From Verrucomicrobiia bacterium (lineage in GTDB: Bacteria > Verrucomicrobiota > Verrucomicrobiia > Limisphaerales > UBA11358), in assembly GCA_030044395.1 (NCBI GenBank), contig JASHVW010000103.1, positions 1 through 7,460 on the forward strand: DNA of 7,460 nucleotides, written 5' to 3'. Shown piece after piece: positions 1 through 5,987 of this stretch (its first letter is position 1; each line of letters opens with the position of its first letter). Made by a program: the position numbers and the translations under genes. The notes under the pieces are model-generated. The model had not been told where the DNA came from and did not search any database. It saw only the letters and a program-made list of their open reading frames with translations.

Positions 1-16
1 TTTGACGGCAAAGACT

Positions 17-34
17 GAATGGCCGCCGCCATTC
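17..34 (-). terminator. Hairpin downstream of the KS/CLF operon, possible terminator
   Basis: GAATGGC (17-23) and GCCATTC (28-34) form a perfect 7-bp stem with a 4-nt loop. Read on the minus strand it is followed by AGTCTTT, a weak T-rich tail rather than a true U-tract. It lies about 175 bp beyond the stop of the chain-length-factor-like gene, a plausible end for that operon. It could equally be part of a dispersed intergenic repeat. Confidence 0.22.
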
Positions 35-98
35 GCGCAAGCCGGAAATCGGACAGAAAAGCGGGGAAGGCGCCTTGACACAGTTCTTGTTTGCGGTC

Positions 99-142
99 CC
101 GCCTTTCCTGTCGGGTCGTAGCGAAGCGGAGCTCGAAGGCGG
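99..142. repeat. Imperfect inverted repeat, REP-like candidate
   Basis: The arms CCGCCTTTC (99-107) and GAAGGCGG (135-142) pair over about 8 bp with one bulged T, around a 27-nt loop that itself contains the GAGCTC palindrome. GCGGTCC also occurs twice directly (93-99 and 139-145). This nested arrangement is typical of repetitive extragenic palindromes, but one copy in one window cannot prove repetition. Confidence 0.3.
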
Positions 143-208
143 TCCGAGCGCGATTCCGATCCTCCTCGTTTTTGTCCTCGCCCTCGTGGGCAACCGATTC
201 GCCAAATC

Positions 209-1234
209 TCATTTCGGCGCGCTAAATCTCGCCCCAATCGCCTGCTGGTTCGCGCCGACAATACTCACGTTGGCCGCGCTGAATTTTCCTCGCGCTATCG
301 CGTCGCACGCAGCCACACATTCCCACGCTGCGGCTGCCACAAACGCCTCCCCCAGGATCGCCTTTGGCAATAGGCGCGTCCCATTCCAATCCTTCCACGC
401 CGAATTCTCCGCCTCATCCAGCCGCGGAATGTTTTGTGCGCTCCCGCACAGCATTTCGTCGGAACCCGCCGGCGGCAATTGCGCCCGCATCTTCCGCGCG
501 GCTCCTGCCCTGCTCTGCGTGTGCGTGAACGAAAATGAATCGGTGACGGCAGCCAATTCCGCCAGCGCGCCCACTGGACTCTTTTTCAGATAAACCGCGC
601 CCGCACCCGCGCCATGAATCACCCGGCGCTGAAACAGTTTTATGGCTTCGACAGTGATCCAATCGTTTTCCTCCGCCCCGATAACAACGCACGCATCCAG
701 CCTGTCTTCCAATAACCACTCCGCGGCTAGCGCCAGGCCCTGCGCAAACGTCCCGGCGTCACCGACGAGTGTATAGGCGATTTGATTTGTGCCAAGAAAC
801 GCGGCAAGATGACTGGCTGGCGAATTGAAAACAGTTTCGGGAAAAATCACCGGACTGGCCGTGGCTGGCTCGCGCATGACCTCCTCATAGAAGCGGCGCG
901 AATACGTCACGCAGCCGGTAATCGCCCCGACGATGATTCCCAGGCACAGCTCGCCCGATTGAACTTTGGCGACATCGCCGCCGATGGCTTCGAGCGCGGC
1001 GGCGACGGCATGTTGCGCAATGGCCGTGGCCCGGCGCAAACGGGAGTGCGTGAGAAACGCGGGACGCGATGCGGCTGGAGGAACCGCCCGGTTGGGTAAC
1101 GGCTGCTCCAGACCCGGGCGTGTCACGGTTTGCACCGGCAATGGAACATTTTTGTCCACTGCGCTCCGAAAATCCGCCATGCTCCAACCCGCGGGCGAAA
1201 CGGCCCCAAGACCATGAATGAAAATCCCGCTCAT
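209..1234 (-). CDS. Ketosynthase-like protein lacking the active site, chain-length-factor type
   Basis: A shortened homologue of beta-ketoacyl-ACP synthases, 341 aa against about 410 for FabF. The N-terminal GIFIHGLGAVSPAGW strand-turn and the central FPETVFNSPASHLAAFLG match the thiolase fold of KS and CLF proteins. The nucleophilic Cys is missing: the aligned stretch is GDAGTFAQ (about residues 158-165). There is no HGT motif, and where KAGIGH is expected the protein has KAILGE, so Lys291 is kept and the second His is Glu. It therefore should not condense acyl chains itself. The family parallel is the non-catalytic partner of a KS heterodimer, as in type II polyketide CLFs and ApeC of aryl-polyene clusters, setting chain length or the dimer interface. 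The start is ATG at 1234, not the GTG at 1240, because GGAGG sits 5 nt upstream of that ATG. It overlaps the stop of the intact KS by ATGA, implying translational coupling and stoichiometric production. Confidence 0.85.
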   Translation of the reverse strand: MSGIFIHGLGAVSPAGWSMADFRSAVDKNVPLPVQTVTRPGLEQPLPNRAVPPAASRPAFLTHSRLRRATAIAQHAVAAALEAIGGDVAKVQSGELCLGIIVGAITGCVTYSRRFYEEVMREPATASPVIFPETVFNSPASHLAAFLGTNQIAYTLVGDAGTFAQGLALAAEWLLEDRLDACVVIGAEENDWITVEAIKLFQRRVIHGAGAGAVYLKKSPVGALAELAAVTDSFSFTHTQSRAGAARKMRAQLPPAGSDEMLCGSAQNIPRLDEAENSAWKDWNGTRLLPKAILGEAFVAAAAWECVAACDAIARGKFSAANVSIVGANQQAIGARFSAPK

Positions 1235-2445
1235 TCCCACCTCCGAAAAACGAGCGACGCATTGGCGCCGCCAAAACCGAAGGAGTTCGACAGCGCCGTT
1301 TTGATCTTTCTCTCCATCGGCTTCTGAACAATTTGGAAACGGACTGCGGGGTCAACGGTTTCCAGCGTTGTTTCCGGTGGCAGGAATTGCTCCCGCAGCG
1401 CCATCAGGCAAATGGCCCCTTCAACCGCCCCCGCCCCGCCGAGCAAGTGGCCGATGCCGGCCTTCGTCGAGCTCACATGCGTCTTTCCCGCGTGCGCCCC
1501 CGCCCACCGATTGATCGCGGCCGCTTCCGCGGCGTCATTGTGCGGCGTCGCCGTGCCATGGGCGTTCACATAATCAATTTGCTCCGGCAGAACTCTTGCC
1601 TCCGCGCACGCGGCCTGCATCGCCGCAACCGCCGCACTGCCTTCCGGATGCGGCTGCGTCAGATGATGCGTGTCCGTCGTCGCGCCGTATCCGATGATTT
1701 CCCCGAAAATTTCCGCCCCGCGTTCTTTTGCGCCATCCAGCCTCTCTAGTGTAAATACCGCCGCGCCTTCGCCTAGCGACAGCCCGTCGCGATGTGCGTC
1801 GAACGGTCGGCAGTGGGTCACCGACAACGCATGCAGCGAATCAAACCCCGCGAACGTCAATTGACAAAGAGCATCGTAGCCCCCGGCAATGATTCTTTCG
1901 TCCTGGCCGCGCCGAACCCGTTCAAAGGCATGTCCGATGGCGTTTGCGCCGGAGGCGCAGGCGTTGGATATGGTTGTGACCGCCCCCGCAAATCCAAACG
2001 CGTCGCACAAATCCAGCCCCTGCTGTTGCACTTGGTAGTGCGCAATCCGGGAGGGTTGGTCTCTTTTGCGGCGCGGAGATTCGACCGCTTGGCGCAGAAA
2101 ATTTTCGCCAAGGGTCATCTCGCCGCTCGTGGTGCCCAGAATTATCGGCCAATCACCGTCGGCCTGCCAACCCGCCTGCGCGAGAGCCTCATGCGCGGCC
2201 AGCAATAGCATCTTTGATGCGCGGCCCATCCGCCTGAAACGCTTTGGCGTCAGCCGTGTCGCGGGAAATATTTCCGGCAAGTCCACCTCAGCCGCAGTTT
2301 TGGCGCAGTGCCGCGACACGTCGAACACCGTAACCGGACGGAACGCGGTTTTGCCCAGGCGAAACCCGTCGGCATTTGTCCGCCAGCCGCTGCCAAGCGC
2401 CGTCACAATTCCCACGCCCGTGGCGACTACGCGATTCAGCCCCAT
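1231..2445 (-). CDS. Beta-ketoacyl-ACP synthase, FabF-type (KS II)
   Basis: Catalyses decarboxylative condensation of malonyl-ACP with an acyl-ACP or starter in fatty acid or type II polyketide assembly, in the cytoplasm. Counting from the ATG at 2445 (404 aa, normal for FabF), the nucleophile is Cys163 in NACASG, the first catalytic His is His296 in NAHGTATPHND, and Lys328 and His333 lie in KAGIGHLLGGAGAVE. The C-terminal GFGGAN loop is present near 390-395, so all expected catalytic residues are there. A GTG at 2469, directly after the radical SAM stop codon, is an alternative start adding eight residues. I prefer the ATG because NRVVATGVG then sits at the normal N-terminal position; neither start has a clear Shine-Dalgarno. 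The gene is sandwiched between a radical SAM enzyme and a dead KS homologue, so a secondary lipid or polyene pathway is more likely than housekeeping FabF. The assignment to a named gene such as apeO is not secure. Confidence 0.92.
   Translation of the reverse strand: MGLNRVVATGVGIVTALGSGWRTNADGFRLGKTAFRPVTVFDVSRHCAKTAAEVDLPEIFPATRLTPKRFRRMGRASKMLLLAAHEALAQAGWQADGDWPIILGTTSGEMTLGENFLRQAVESPRRKRDQPSRIAHYQVQQQGLDLCDAFGFAGAVTTISNACASGANAIGHAFERVRRGQDERIIAGGYDALCQLTFAGFDSLHALSVTHCRPFDAHRDGLSLGEGAAVFTLERLDGAKERGAEIFGEIIGYGATTDTHHLTQPHPEGSAAVAAMQAACAEARVLPEQIDYVNAHGTATPHNDAAEAAAINRWAGAHAGKTHVSSTKAGIGHLLGGAGAVEGAICLMALREQFLPPETTLETVDPAVRFQIVQKPMERKIKTALSNSFGFGGANASLVFRRWE
1240..1244 (-). promoter_or_regulatory. 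Strong Shine-Dalgarno that sets the CLF-like start
   Basis: The minus strand reads CGGAGGTGGGAATGAGC, giving GGAGG with a 5-nt gap before the ATG at 1234. It lies inside the last codons of the upstream ketosynthase. It is the best ribosome site in the leftward operon and argues for high or balanced translation of the non-catalytic subunit. Confidence 0.75.
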
Positions 2446-2469
2446 GGATTGGTTCTGCGGAAAAAGCAC

Positions 2470-3510
2470 TTAAGCGGCAACGGTTTCGGAAGATTTTCCC
2501 GCCGCAACGCCGTTCGGTTTATTGTCTCGATAATATGCCGCCAGCGACAATTCAGACGGCGCGAGTTTTTCGGCGGCGATGGCACTGAGCACACGCTCTT
2601 CAGTCATGATGAATCGGTCCCGCTTGTAAATGATGTAATCCGCGCGAAATTCGTCCGGCGTCAAATTGATGGTCACCAGGTTCGCGCCCGCCCGCAGACC
2701 GCGAAGATAACCGTCCCGGGCAGCCAGATTGAAGGCGCTCACTGCAGGAATCACCCAATCCGGCCGCATTAACCGCAGCGCCGCAACACAATTGAAAGTG
2801 TCCTCGGCACTGGCATTTCGTCTGTTCGCCAACGGTGTGTCCGCACCGGATATATAGGGGCTGACACTGCACCCGCGCAACGGCAGCGCCCGGGCCAGTT
2901 CGAAATTCTTAAGCATGTCTCGCGCCGTCTGGCCCGGCAGGCCGGCGATGAATCCCGAACTGACGCTCCAGTTCTTTTCCGCGAGCAAACGGATGCGCGT
3001 GATCCTCTCGTCCAGCGTGCCAGGCGCTTCCAGCAATTCGTATTGGCTCGCGTCGGCGCACTCAAACTTCATGATGAAAATCTCCGCGCCCGCCGCTTGC
3101 AATTCATCATCCAATGCCTGCGGAAGCGTGCCAAGGCACACGCTGATCCCCAGGCTCGTTTCGCGGCGTAATGTGCGGATGAGCGGCAGCGCCACTTCGC
3201 GCACCGCCACCGGATCTTCACCAGCCTGGATGTTCAGATCCGTGACGCTGGCCGGACGATGGTGGATGAGCAAATCGGCGAGTTGCTCATGCCGTGCCCG
3301 AAAACGCGAAAGCGCATCATTGTTGCGGCGCATCCCGCAATAATGGCAATTCTCACGGCAAAAATTGGAAATCTCGACAACGGCACGGACAAAAACCTTG
3401 TTTCCAAAGTGGGGTCGGGTCGCGCTGGCGGCGCGTTCGTGGAAGGCCGCTTGTTTCGCGCCGCGGGTCCTCAAGTCAGTTTCTGCAGGGAAATATCCTT
3501 TTACCGGCAC
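2470..3510 (-). CDS. Radical SAM enzyme of the BioB/HydE/PylB group
   Basis: Cytoplasmic 4Fe-4S enzyme that should cleave S-adenosylmethionine to start a radical reaction. The cluster motif is Cys51-x3-Cys55-x2-Cys58 (CRENCHYC) within the segment EISNFCRENCHYCGMRR. FGNKV just before it, QAGED (95-99), GLPGQT (190-195), TPLA (225-228) and NLTP (282-285) fit the complete TIM-barrel layout of the BioB-HydE-PylB group rather than other radical SAM families. At 346 aa the length is typical. The start is GTG at 3510: an in-frame TAG lies two codons upstream, and only a weak AGG precedes it. A TTG at codon 13 is another possibility. Annotation pipelines would probably say biotin synthase, but no biotin genes are near, and the KS genes follow with no gap. 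The substrate may therefore be an acyl or amino-acid-derived precursor of the KS product; that is inference. As first gene it should share a promoter in the divergent spacer with the KS and CLF genes. Confidence 0.85.
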   Translation of the reverse strand: MPVKGYFPAETDLRTRGAKQAAFHERAASATRPHFGNKVFVRAVVEISNFCRENCHYCGMRRNNDALSRFRARHEQLADLLIHHRPASVTDLNIQAGEDPVAVREVALPLIRTLRRETSLGISVCLGTLPQALDDELQAAGAEIFIMKFECADASQYELLEAPGTLDERITRIRLLAEKNWSVSSGFIAGLPGQTARDMLKNFELARALPLRGCSVSPYISGADTPLANRRNASAEDTFNCVAALRLMRPDWVIPAVSAFNLAARDGYLRGLRAGANLVTINLTPDEFRADYIIYKRDRFIMTEERVLSAIAAEKLAPSELSLAAYYRDNKPNGVAAGKSSETVAA

Positions 3511-3694
3511 AACCTAGTTTAATTTGCAACCGCACCCCGCGCAACCAGAAATTCCGCCGGCAAGCCGTCGCTTGCCATAAGGAATTGGGCTTGAATACAA
3601 TTTGCAGGCAAACATCCGCAAATACCTGGCTCTCCAATGAGGAACGCGGCGAAATTGCTTTTGCACTTTTATCCGCCTGGCCCTAAACTTTGGC
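3511..3694. other. Divergent spacer between the radical SAM operon and the exported-protein genes
   Basis: This 184-bp spacer separates genes read in opposite directions and must hold both promoters unless transcription enters from further away. Rightward, TTGCAC (3661-3666) and TAAACT (3684-3689) are separated by 17 bp. They lie so close to the ATG at 3695 that the mRNA would have almost no leader, and no Shine-Dalgarno is present there. Leftward I found no convincing -35/-10 pair. No operator-like palindrome stands out. Confidence 0.45.
3661..3689 (+). promoter_or_regulatory. Weak candidate sigma-70-like promoter for the first exported protein
   Basis: TTGCAC and TAAACT have ideal 17-bp spacing, but each matches the consensus only in part (3/6 and 4/6). 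The -10 ends 5 nt before the ATG, which would imply a leaderless transcript. Confidence 0.2.
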
Positions 3695-4264
3695 ATGAAG
3701 ATGAAACTCTATCTCCCTGCGGCCATCTCCCTGGCCGTTTCATTCATGGCCACGGCTGGTGAACCAACGGCCTTTGAACTCGTAAAGGCCGGCGACCAGT
3801 ACGTCGGCGTTCAATCGAAGGACAAGGTCATCCAAATCCGTTCGACTAAATCCTTCGCCAGCCTCACCCCCGAAATCTGGTTCATCGTTTATTACGATCC
3901 CAACGCCTCGTTCAAGACTGTCCAGGTAAAATTCGGCGCAGGCCAGGAAATGGATGTGTCGTATCCAGGCCCATTTCTCGGACTGCGCACCGATGAACAC
4001 AATCCCTTTGACCCGTCACGTTTGAAGGTGGATTCCAACCGCGCGATTCAAATCGCCCTGTCGCAGCCTTTGTTGAAAAACCTGAAAATCAAGGCGACGC
4101 AACTCTGGCTCGAGCACGGCGACACGGGTCCGCAATGGCGCGTCAAACTTTGGGCGGCGCGCCTTGACGATCCCTATAAATCCGCTCGCATCGGCATCGT
4201 GATCCTTTCTGCCACCGACGGCTCCATCCTTCAGGACGGCTTGCATCCCGGCAGTGTGGATTGA
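3695..4264 (+). CDS. Exported PepSY-like protein, first tandem copy
   Basis: A 189-aa protein with a Sec signal peptide: KMK at the N-terminus, a hydrophobic core at about 5-19, and likely cleavage after ATA (residue 21). It has no lipobox Cys, so a periplasmic or secreted location is expected. The mature part has a first beta-rich half with the conserved KAGDQYVGVQSK (31-42) and VYYDPNASFKTVQVKF. The second half follows the PepSY pattern: RAIQIALSQP helix (116-125), a LEHGDTGPQWRVKLWA strand pair, and VILSATDGSIL (169-179). PepSY domains are often linked to binding or inhibition of peptidases or to surface functions, but I cannot assign a role here. It is about 52% identical, without gaps, to the next gene. 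An ATG at 3701 is an alternative start, and neither start has a Shine-Dalgarno. Probably not co-translated with the second copy, which has its own ribosome site 154 bp downstream. Confidence 0.8.
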   Translation: MKMKLYLPAAISLAVSFMATAGEPTAFELVKAGDQYVGVQSKDKVIQIRSTKSFASLTPEIWFIVYYDPNASFKTVQVKFGAGQEMDVSYPGPFLGLRTDEHNPFDPSRLKVDSNRAIQIALSQPLLKNLKIKATQLWLEHGDTGPQWRVKLWAARLDDPYKSARIGIVILSATDGSILQDGLHPGSVD

Positions 4265-4300
4265 AGTCAATTGATGGGAAATTGCGTTGACCCCGTTTCC

Positions 4301-4323
4301 TGCGCCGCGGCGCGGACGGCGCA
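4301..4323 (+). terminator. GC-rich hairpin between the tandem copies, possible attenuator or terminator
   Basis: TGCGCCG (4301-4307) pairs perfectly with CGGCGCA (4317-4323) around a 9-nt loop. An overlapping 12-bp palindrome lies at 4302-4313, and a competing 5-bp stem joins 4311-4315 with 4325-4329. No T-tract follows, so intrinsic termination would be inefficient. It may reduce read-through from the first copy into the second or protect the upstream mRNA end. Confidence 0.25.
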
Positions 4324-4379
4324 GCCGCGTCGCCCTTGCCAGGCACAATGCGAAATGCGCCACATTTCCTCTTTGCATT

Positions 4380-4413
4380 TTGACAAAACGACGTTAGGTT
4401 TTTGCAAAAGGAG
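4380..4413 (+). promoter_or_regulatory. Consensus -35 element and Shine-Dalgarno before the second exported protein
   Basis: TTGACA at 4380-4385 is a perfect -35 hexamer, but at 17 bp spacing the -10 would be TGCAAA, a poor match, and would abut the ribosome site. A promoter here is thus doubtful. AAGGAG (4408-4413) with a 5-nt gap is a strong ribosome site that fixes the ATG at 4419. Confidence 0.4.
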
Positions 4414-4418
4414 CATTT

Positions 4419-4988
4419 ATGAAAGTAAAAGATACGATTGTTACTCTTGCCATCGTAATGGCTGTTCAAGGAGCCATGGCGGCCCTGCCCACGGCGTTTG
4501 TGCTGATGAAAGCCGGCGATCAGTACGTCGGCGTCCAAAGCAAAGGCAGGATCGTGCAAATCCGATCGGATAAATCCGTGGATGGCCTCACTCCGCAGGT
4601 CTGGTATGTGGTTTATTATGACCCCGACGCCATCTTCAAAGCGACACAAGTGAGATTTGACAGCGGGCAGGAAACCGAGGTTACTCGTCCGGGCCGCCTG
4701 CTTGAAATGGCCAGTGACGAGCATAAGCCATTTGATATGAATCTCTTGAAGATGGACTCCGATCGTGCCATCCAAATCGCCACCTCGCAGCCGTATCTGA
4801 ACACCCTCACATTGACCGCCACCAAGCTGACTCTCGACCACGGCGAACTTGGGCCTGTCTGGCATGTCGAGATTTGGGCGACGCGAGGCAGAAGCACGAA
4901 TCCAAGCGTGGACCTCGGTGAGGTAATTTTATCGGCCACCGACGGTTCAGTCATCGAGAACGATTTGCATCCGAATCGCGTGGGTTGA
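4419..4988 (+). CDS. Exported PepSY-like protein, second tandem copy
   Basis: Paralogue of the preceding gene with exactly the same length (189 aa) and about 99 identical residues in an ungapped alignment by eye. The signal peptide is unrelated in sequence but equivalent: KVK, a hydrophobic core, likely cleavage after AMA (residue 21). Identity is highest at KAGDQYVGVQSK (31-42), at RAIQIA (116-121) of the PepSY-like helix, and in VILSATDGS (169-177). The segments around 86-109 and 155-168 have diverged most, so these may be surfaces where the two proteins differ. The start is certain because AAGGAG lies 5 nt upstream, in contrast to the first copy. The glycosyltransferase follows 30 bp after the stop and may be co-transcribed. 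The function is unknown; a periplasmic role connected to the neighbouring envelope pathway is only a guess. Confidence 0.82.
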   Translation: MKVKDTIVTLAIVMAVQGAMAALPTAFVLMKAGDQYVGVQSKGRIVQIRSDKSVDGLTPQVWYVVYYDPDAIFKATQVRFDSGQETEVTRPGRLLEMASDEHKPFDMNLLKMDSDRAIQIATSQPYLNTLTLTATKLTLDHGELGPVWHVEIWATRGRSTNPSVDLGEVILSATDGSVIENDLHPNRVG

Positions 4989-5018
4989 TTTCCCCTGAAT
5001 TCGTCTTAGGATTCGGGG

Positions 5019-5885
5019 ATGGATTGGCCACAAAAATGCGCGGCGGTGATTCCATGCTTCAATGAGGCGGCAAACATTGGAGCGCTTGTGGCCGGGGTGA
5101 AACGATTTCTGCCGACGGTCATCGTGGTGGACGACGATTCGACGGATGGCACGGCGCGAATCGCCGCAAAGGCTGGCGCGGAAGTCGTTTCACTCGGTAA
5201 GAACTCGGGCAAGGGTGCCGCGTTGCGTGCCGGGTGGAATTGCGCGAGGACGGGAAATTTTGAGTGGGTCCTGATGCTCGACGGCGACGGTCAACATTCG
5301 CCGGAGGATGTTCCAATTCTCCTGAACTGCGCTGAAACGACAGCCGCAAAACTCGTCATCGGCAGGCGAAATTTTGAAAAAATCCCGTGGTTGCGACGGC
5401 TCGTGAATCGTTTTCTCTCTCGCCAGATTTCAAGACTCGCCGGCGCAGACGTCCCCGACTCCCAATGCGGTTTCCGTCTCGCCGAATTGGAGCTGCTGGG
5501 GGACCTCCCCCTGTACGCAAATCATTTCGAAATCGAATCCGAAATGCTCGTCGCCTTCTATTCCCACTCCGCATCGCGCCGGGCCGGACGACGCGGCCGT
5601 GCTGCCTTGGACGAATATCCCTCGCCCCCGGAAGCGGGAGATGCCGTCCGTGGAACAAAATCCCATCCATGCCATCAGGGAAAAGTGCCACTTCACCGAA
5701 AGCTGGCATTCGTCCCCATCCAAACCATTTACAAAAACAGCCCCAGTAGAATCCGTCCGTTTATGGACACCGTGCGCTGGCTGCGATGGCGGATGAAGGC
5801 GCGAGCCGTATTCGCCACCATATCCCCTTGCCCGCCGCAATCCAAGCCCATGGTCTTTGCTCGAGCGCTTGAAGAAAATCTGTAG
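5019..5885 (+). CDS. Family 2 glycosyltransferase, DPM1/polyprenyl-phosphate type, with internal insertion
   Basis: Transfers a sugar from a nucleotide donor, in this subgroup often to a polyprenyl phosphate, at the cytoplasmic face of the membrane. The GT-A motifs are in order: AVIPCFNEAANI (9-20), VVDDDSTDG (36-44), NSGKGAALRAGW (62-73), metal-binding DGDGQH (88-93), VIGRRN (113-118), DSQCGFRL (147-154) and FEIESEML (170-177). The usual C-terminal motif FVPIQTIY is present (231-238), followed by SRIRPFMDTVRWLRW. Between them are about 41 extra residues (185-225), Arg- and Pro-rich and unlike the family; removing them would give the normal spacing. No hydrophobic C-terminal membrane helix follows, and the last 30 residues are not recognisable. 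The start ATG has TAGGA 7-8 nt upstream. Most motifs needed for catalysis precede the insertion, but the C-terminal part may fold poorly, so activity is uncertain. The gene fits a lipid-linked sugar or envelope role beside KS and acyl-ligase genes. Confidence 0.85.
   Translation: MDWPQKCAAVIPCFNEAANIGALVAGVKRFLPTVIVVDDDSTDGTARIAAKAGAEVVSLGKNSGKGAALRAGWNCARTGNFEWVLMLDGDGQHSPEDVPILLNCAETTAAKLVIGRRNFEKIPWLRRLVNRFLSRQISRLAGADVPDSQCGFRLAELELLGDLPLYANHFEIESEMLVAFYSHSASRRAGRRGRAALDEYPSPPEAGDAVRGTKSHPCHQGKVPLHRKLAFVPIQTIYKNSPSRIRPFMDTVRWLRWRMKARAVFATISPCPPQSKPMVFARALEENL
5571..5693 (+). other. Apparent in-frame insertion within the glycosyltransferase
   Basis: About 123 bp (41 codons) interrupt the glycosyltransferase exactly where the family has a short loop. 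Joining Ser184 to His226 would restore normal spacing from FEIESEML to FVPIQ. The segment is GC-rich at its left end with a GGCCG/CGGCC stem (5582-5586 with 5594-5598), and CGGAC/GTCCG are repeated in inverted orientation about 60 bp apart. CCACT occurs near both borders (5564-5568, 5688-5692), but at a 124-bp spacing that does not fit a simple in-frame target duplication. The exact borders are estimated from family spacing. Confidence 0.5.
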
Positions 5886-5910
5886 CAGTTCGGTAGAGTG
5901 AAATCGCAGA

Positions 5911-5953
5911 TCATAAATCATAAATCGTATATGGTATGGTGATTTACGATTTA
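5911..5953. repeat. AT-rich direct and inverted repeat between GT2 and the membrane protein
   Basis: TCATAAA is repeated twice in tandem (5911-5924). TAAATCGTA (5921-5929) then pairs perfectly with TACGATTTA (5945-5953) around a 15-nt loop, and ATTTTC follows. This AT-rich block contrasts sharply with the GC-rich surroundings. Similar AAATCATAAATCGT-type tracts are, from memory, frequent between genes in Verrucomicrobiota and related phyla. It could also act as a weak transcription terminator for the glycosyltransferase. Confidence 0.5.
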
Positions 5954-5987
5954 ATTTTCGCCGCGCTTCCATTACGCTCTCCCCCGA

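Larger units (their letters stand above)
1..208. other. Non-coding stretch with hairpins, downstream of the KS/CLF operon
   Basis: I find no recognisable gene here. All three minus-strand frames are open across the stretch because of high GC, so openness is not evidence of coding. One of them begins with an ATG at 212 that overlaps the stop of the upstream gene (ATGA), but its translation is rich in Arg, Glu and Asp without motif or fold-like pattern. The DNA contains a compact hairpin (17-34), a perfect 10-bp palindrome (67-76) and a longer inverted repeat (99-142), which looks more like intergenic repeat DNA than a gene. Confidence 0.5.
3695..4988 (+). repeat. Tandem gene duplication
   Basis: The two exported-protein genes are direct repeats at the protein level (about 52% identity, same length, no gaps). 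At DNA level only short blocks remain, for example around the codons for GDQYVGV and ATDG. The duplication is old and both copies have kept open frames, so both appear to be under selection. Confidence 0.8.

Noticed and set aside
1..212. Minus-strand open frame beginning with an ATG at 212 that overlaps the CLF stop (ATGA)
   Set aside because: The overlap is suggestive of coupling, but there is no Shine-Dalgarno, the translation is charged and motif-free, all three frames are open, and the DNA is palindrome-rich. A partial gene is possible but not supported.
75..593. Plus-strand open frame with a hydrophobic stretch
   Set aside because: Most of it is antisense to the KS-like gene, whose fold motifs are clear; the remainder lies in repeat-like DNA.
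1333..2208. Long plus-strand open frames opposite the FabF-type gene
   Set aside because: They are Arg-rich antisense frames produced by high GC; the minus strand holds all KS catalytic motifs.
2470..3510. Calling the radical SAM gene bioB
   Set aside because: The motifs support only the wider BioB/HydE/PylB group, and no biotin genes are nearby.
4380..4407. Full sigma-70 promoter built on the perfect TTGACA
   Set aside because: The -10 at correct spacing is poor and abuts the ribosome site, leaving no room for a normal leader.
5019..5885. Frameshifted pseudogene interpretation of the glycosyltransferase
   Set aside because: Both halves are in the same frame with intact motifs, so an in-frame insertion explains it better than a frameshift.
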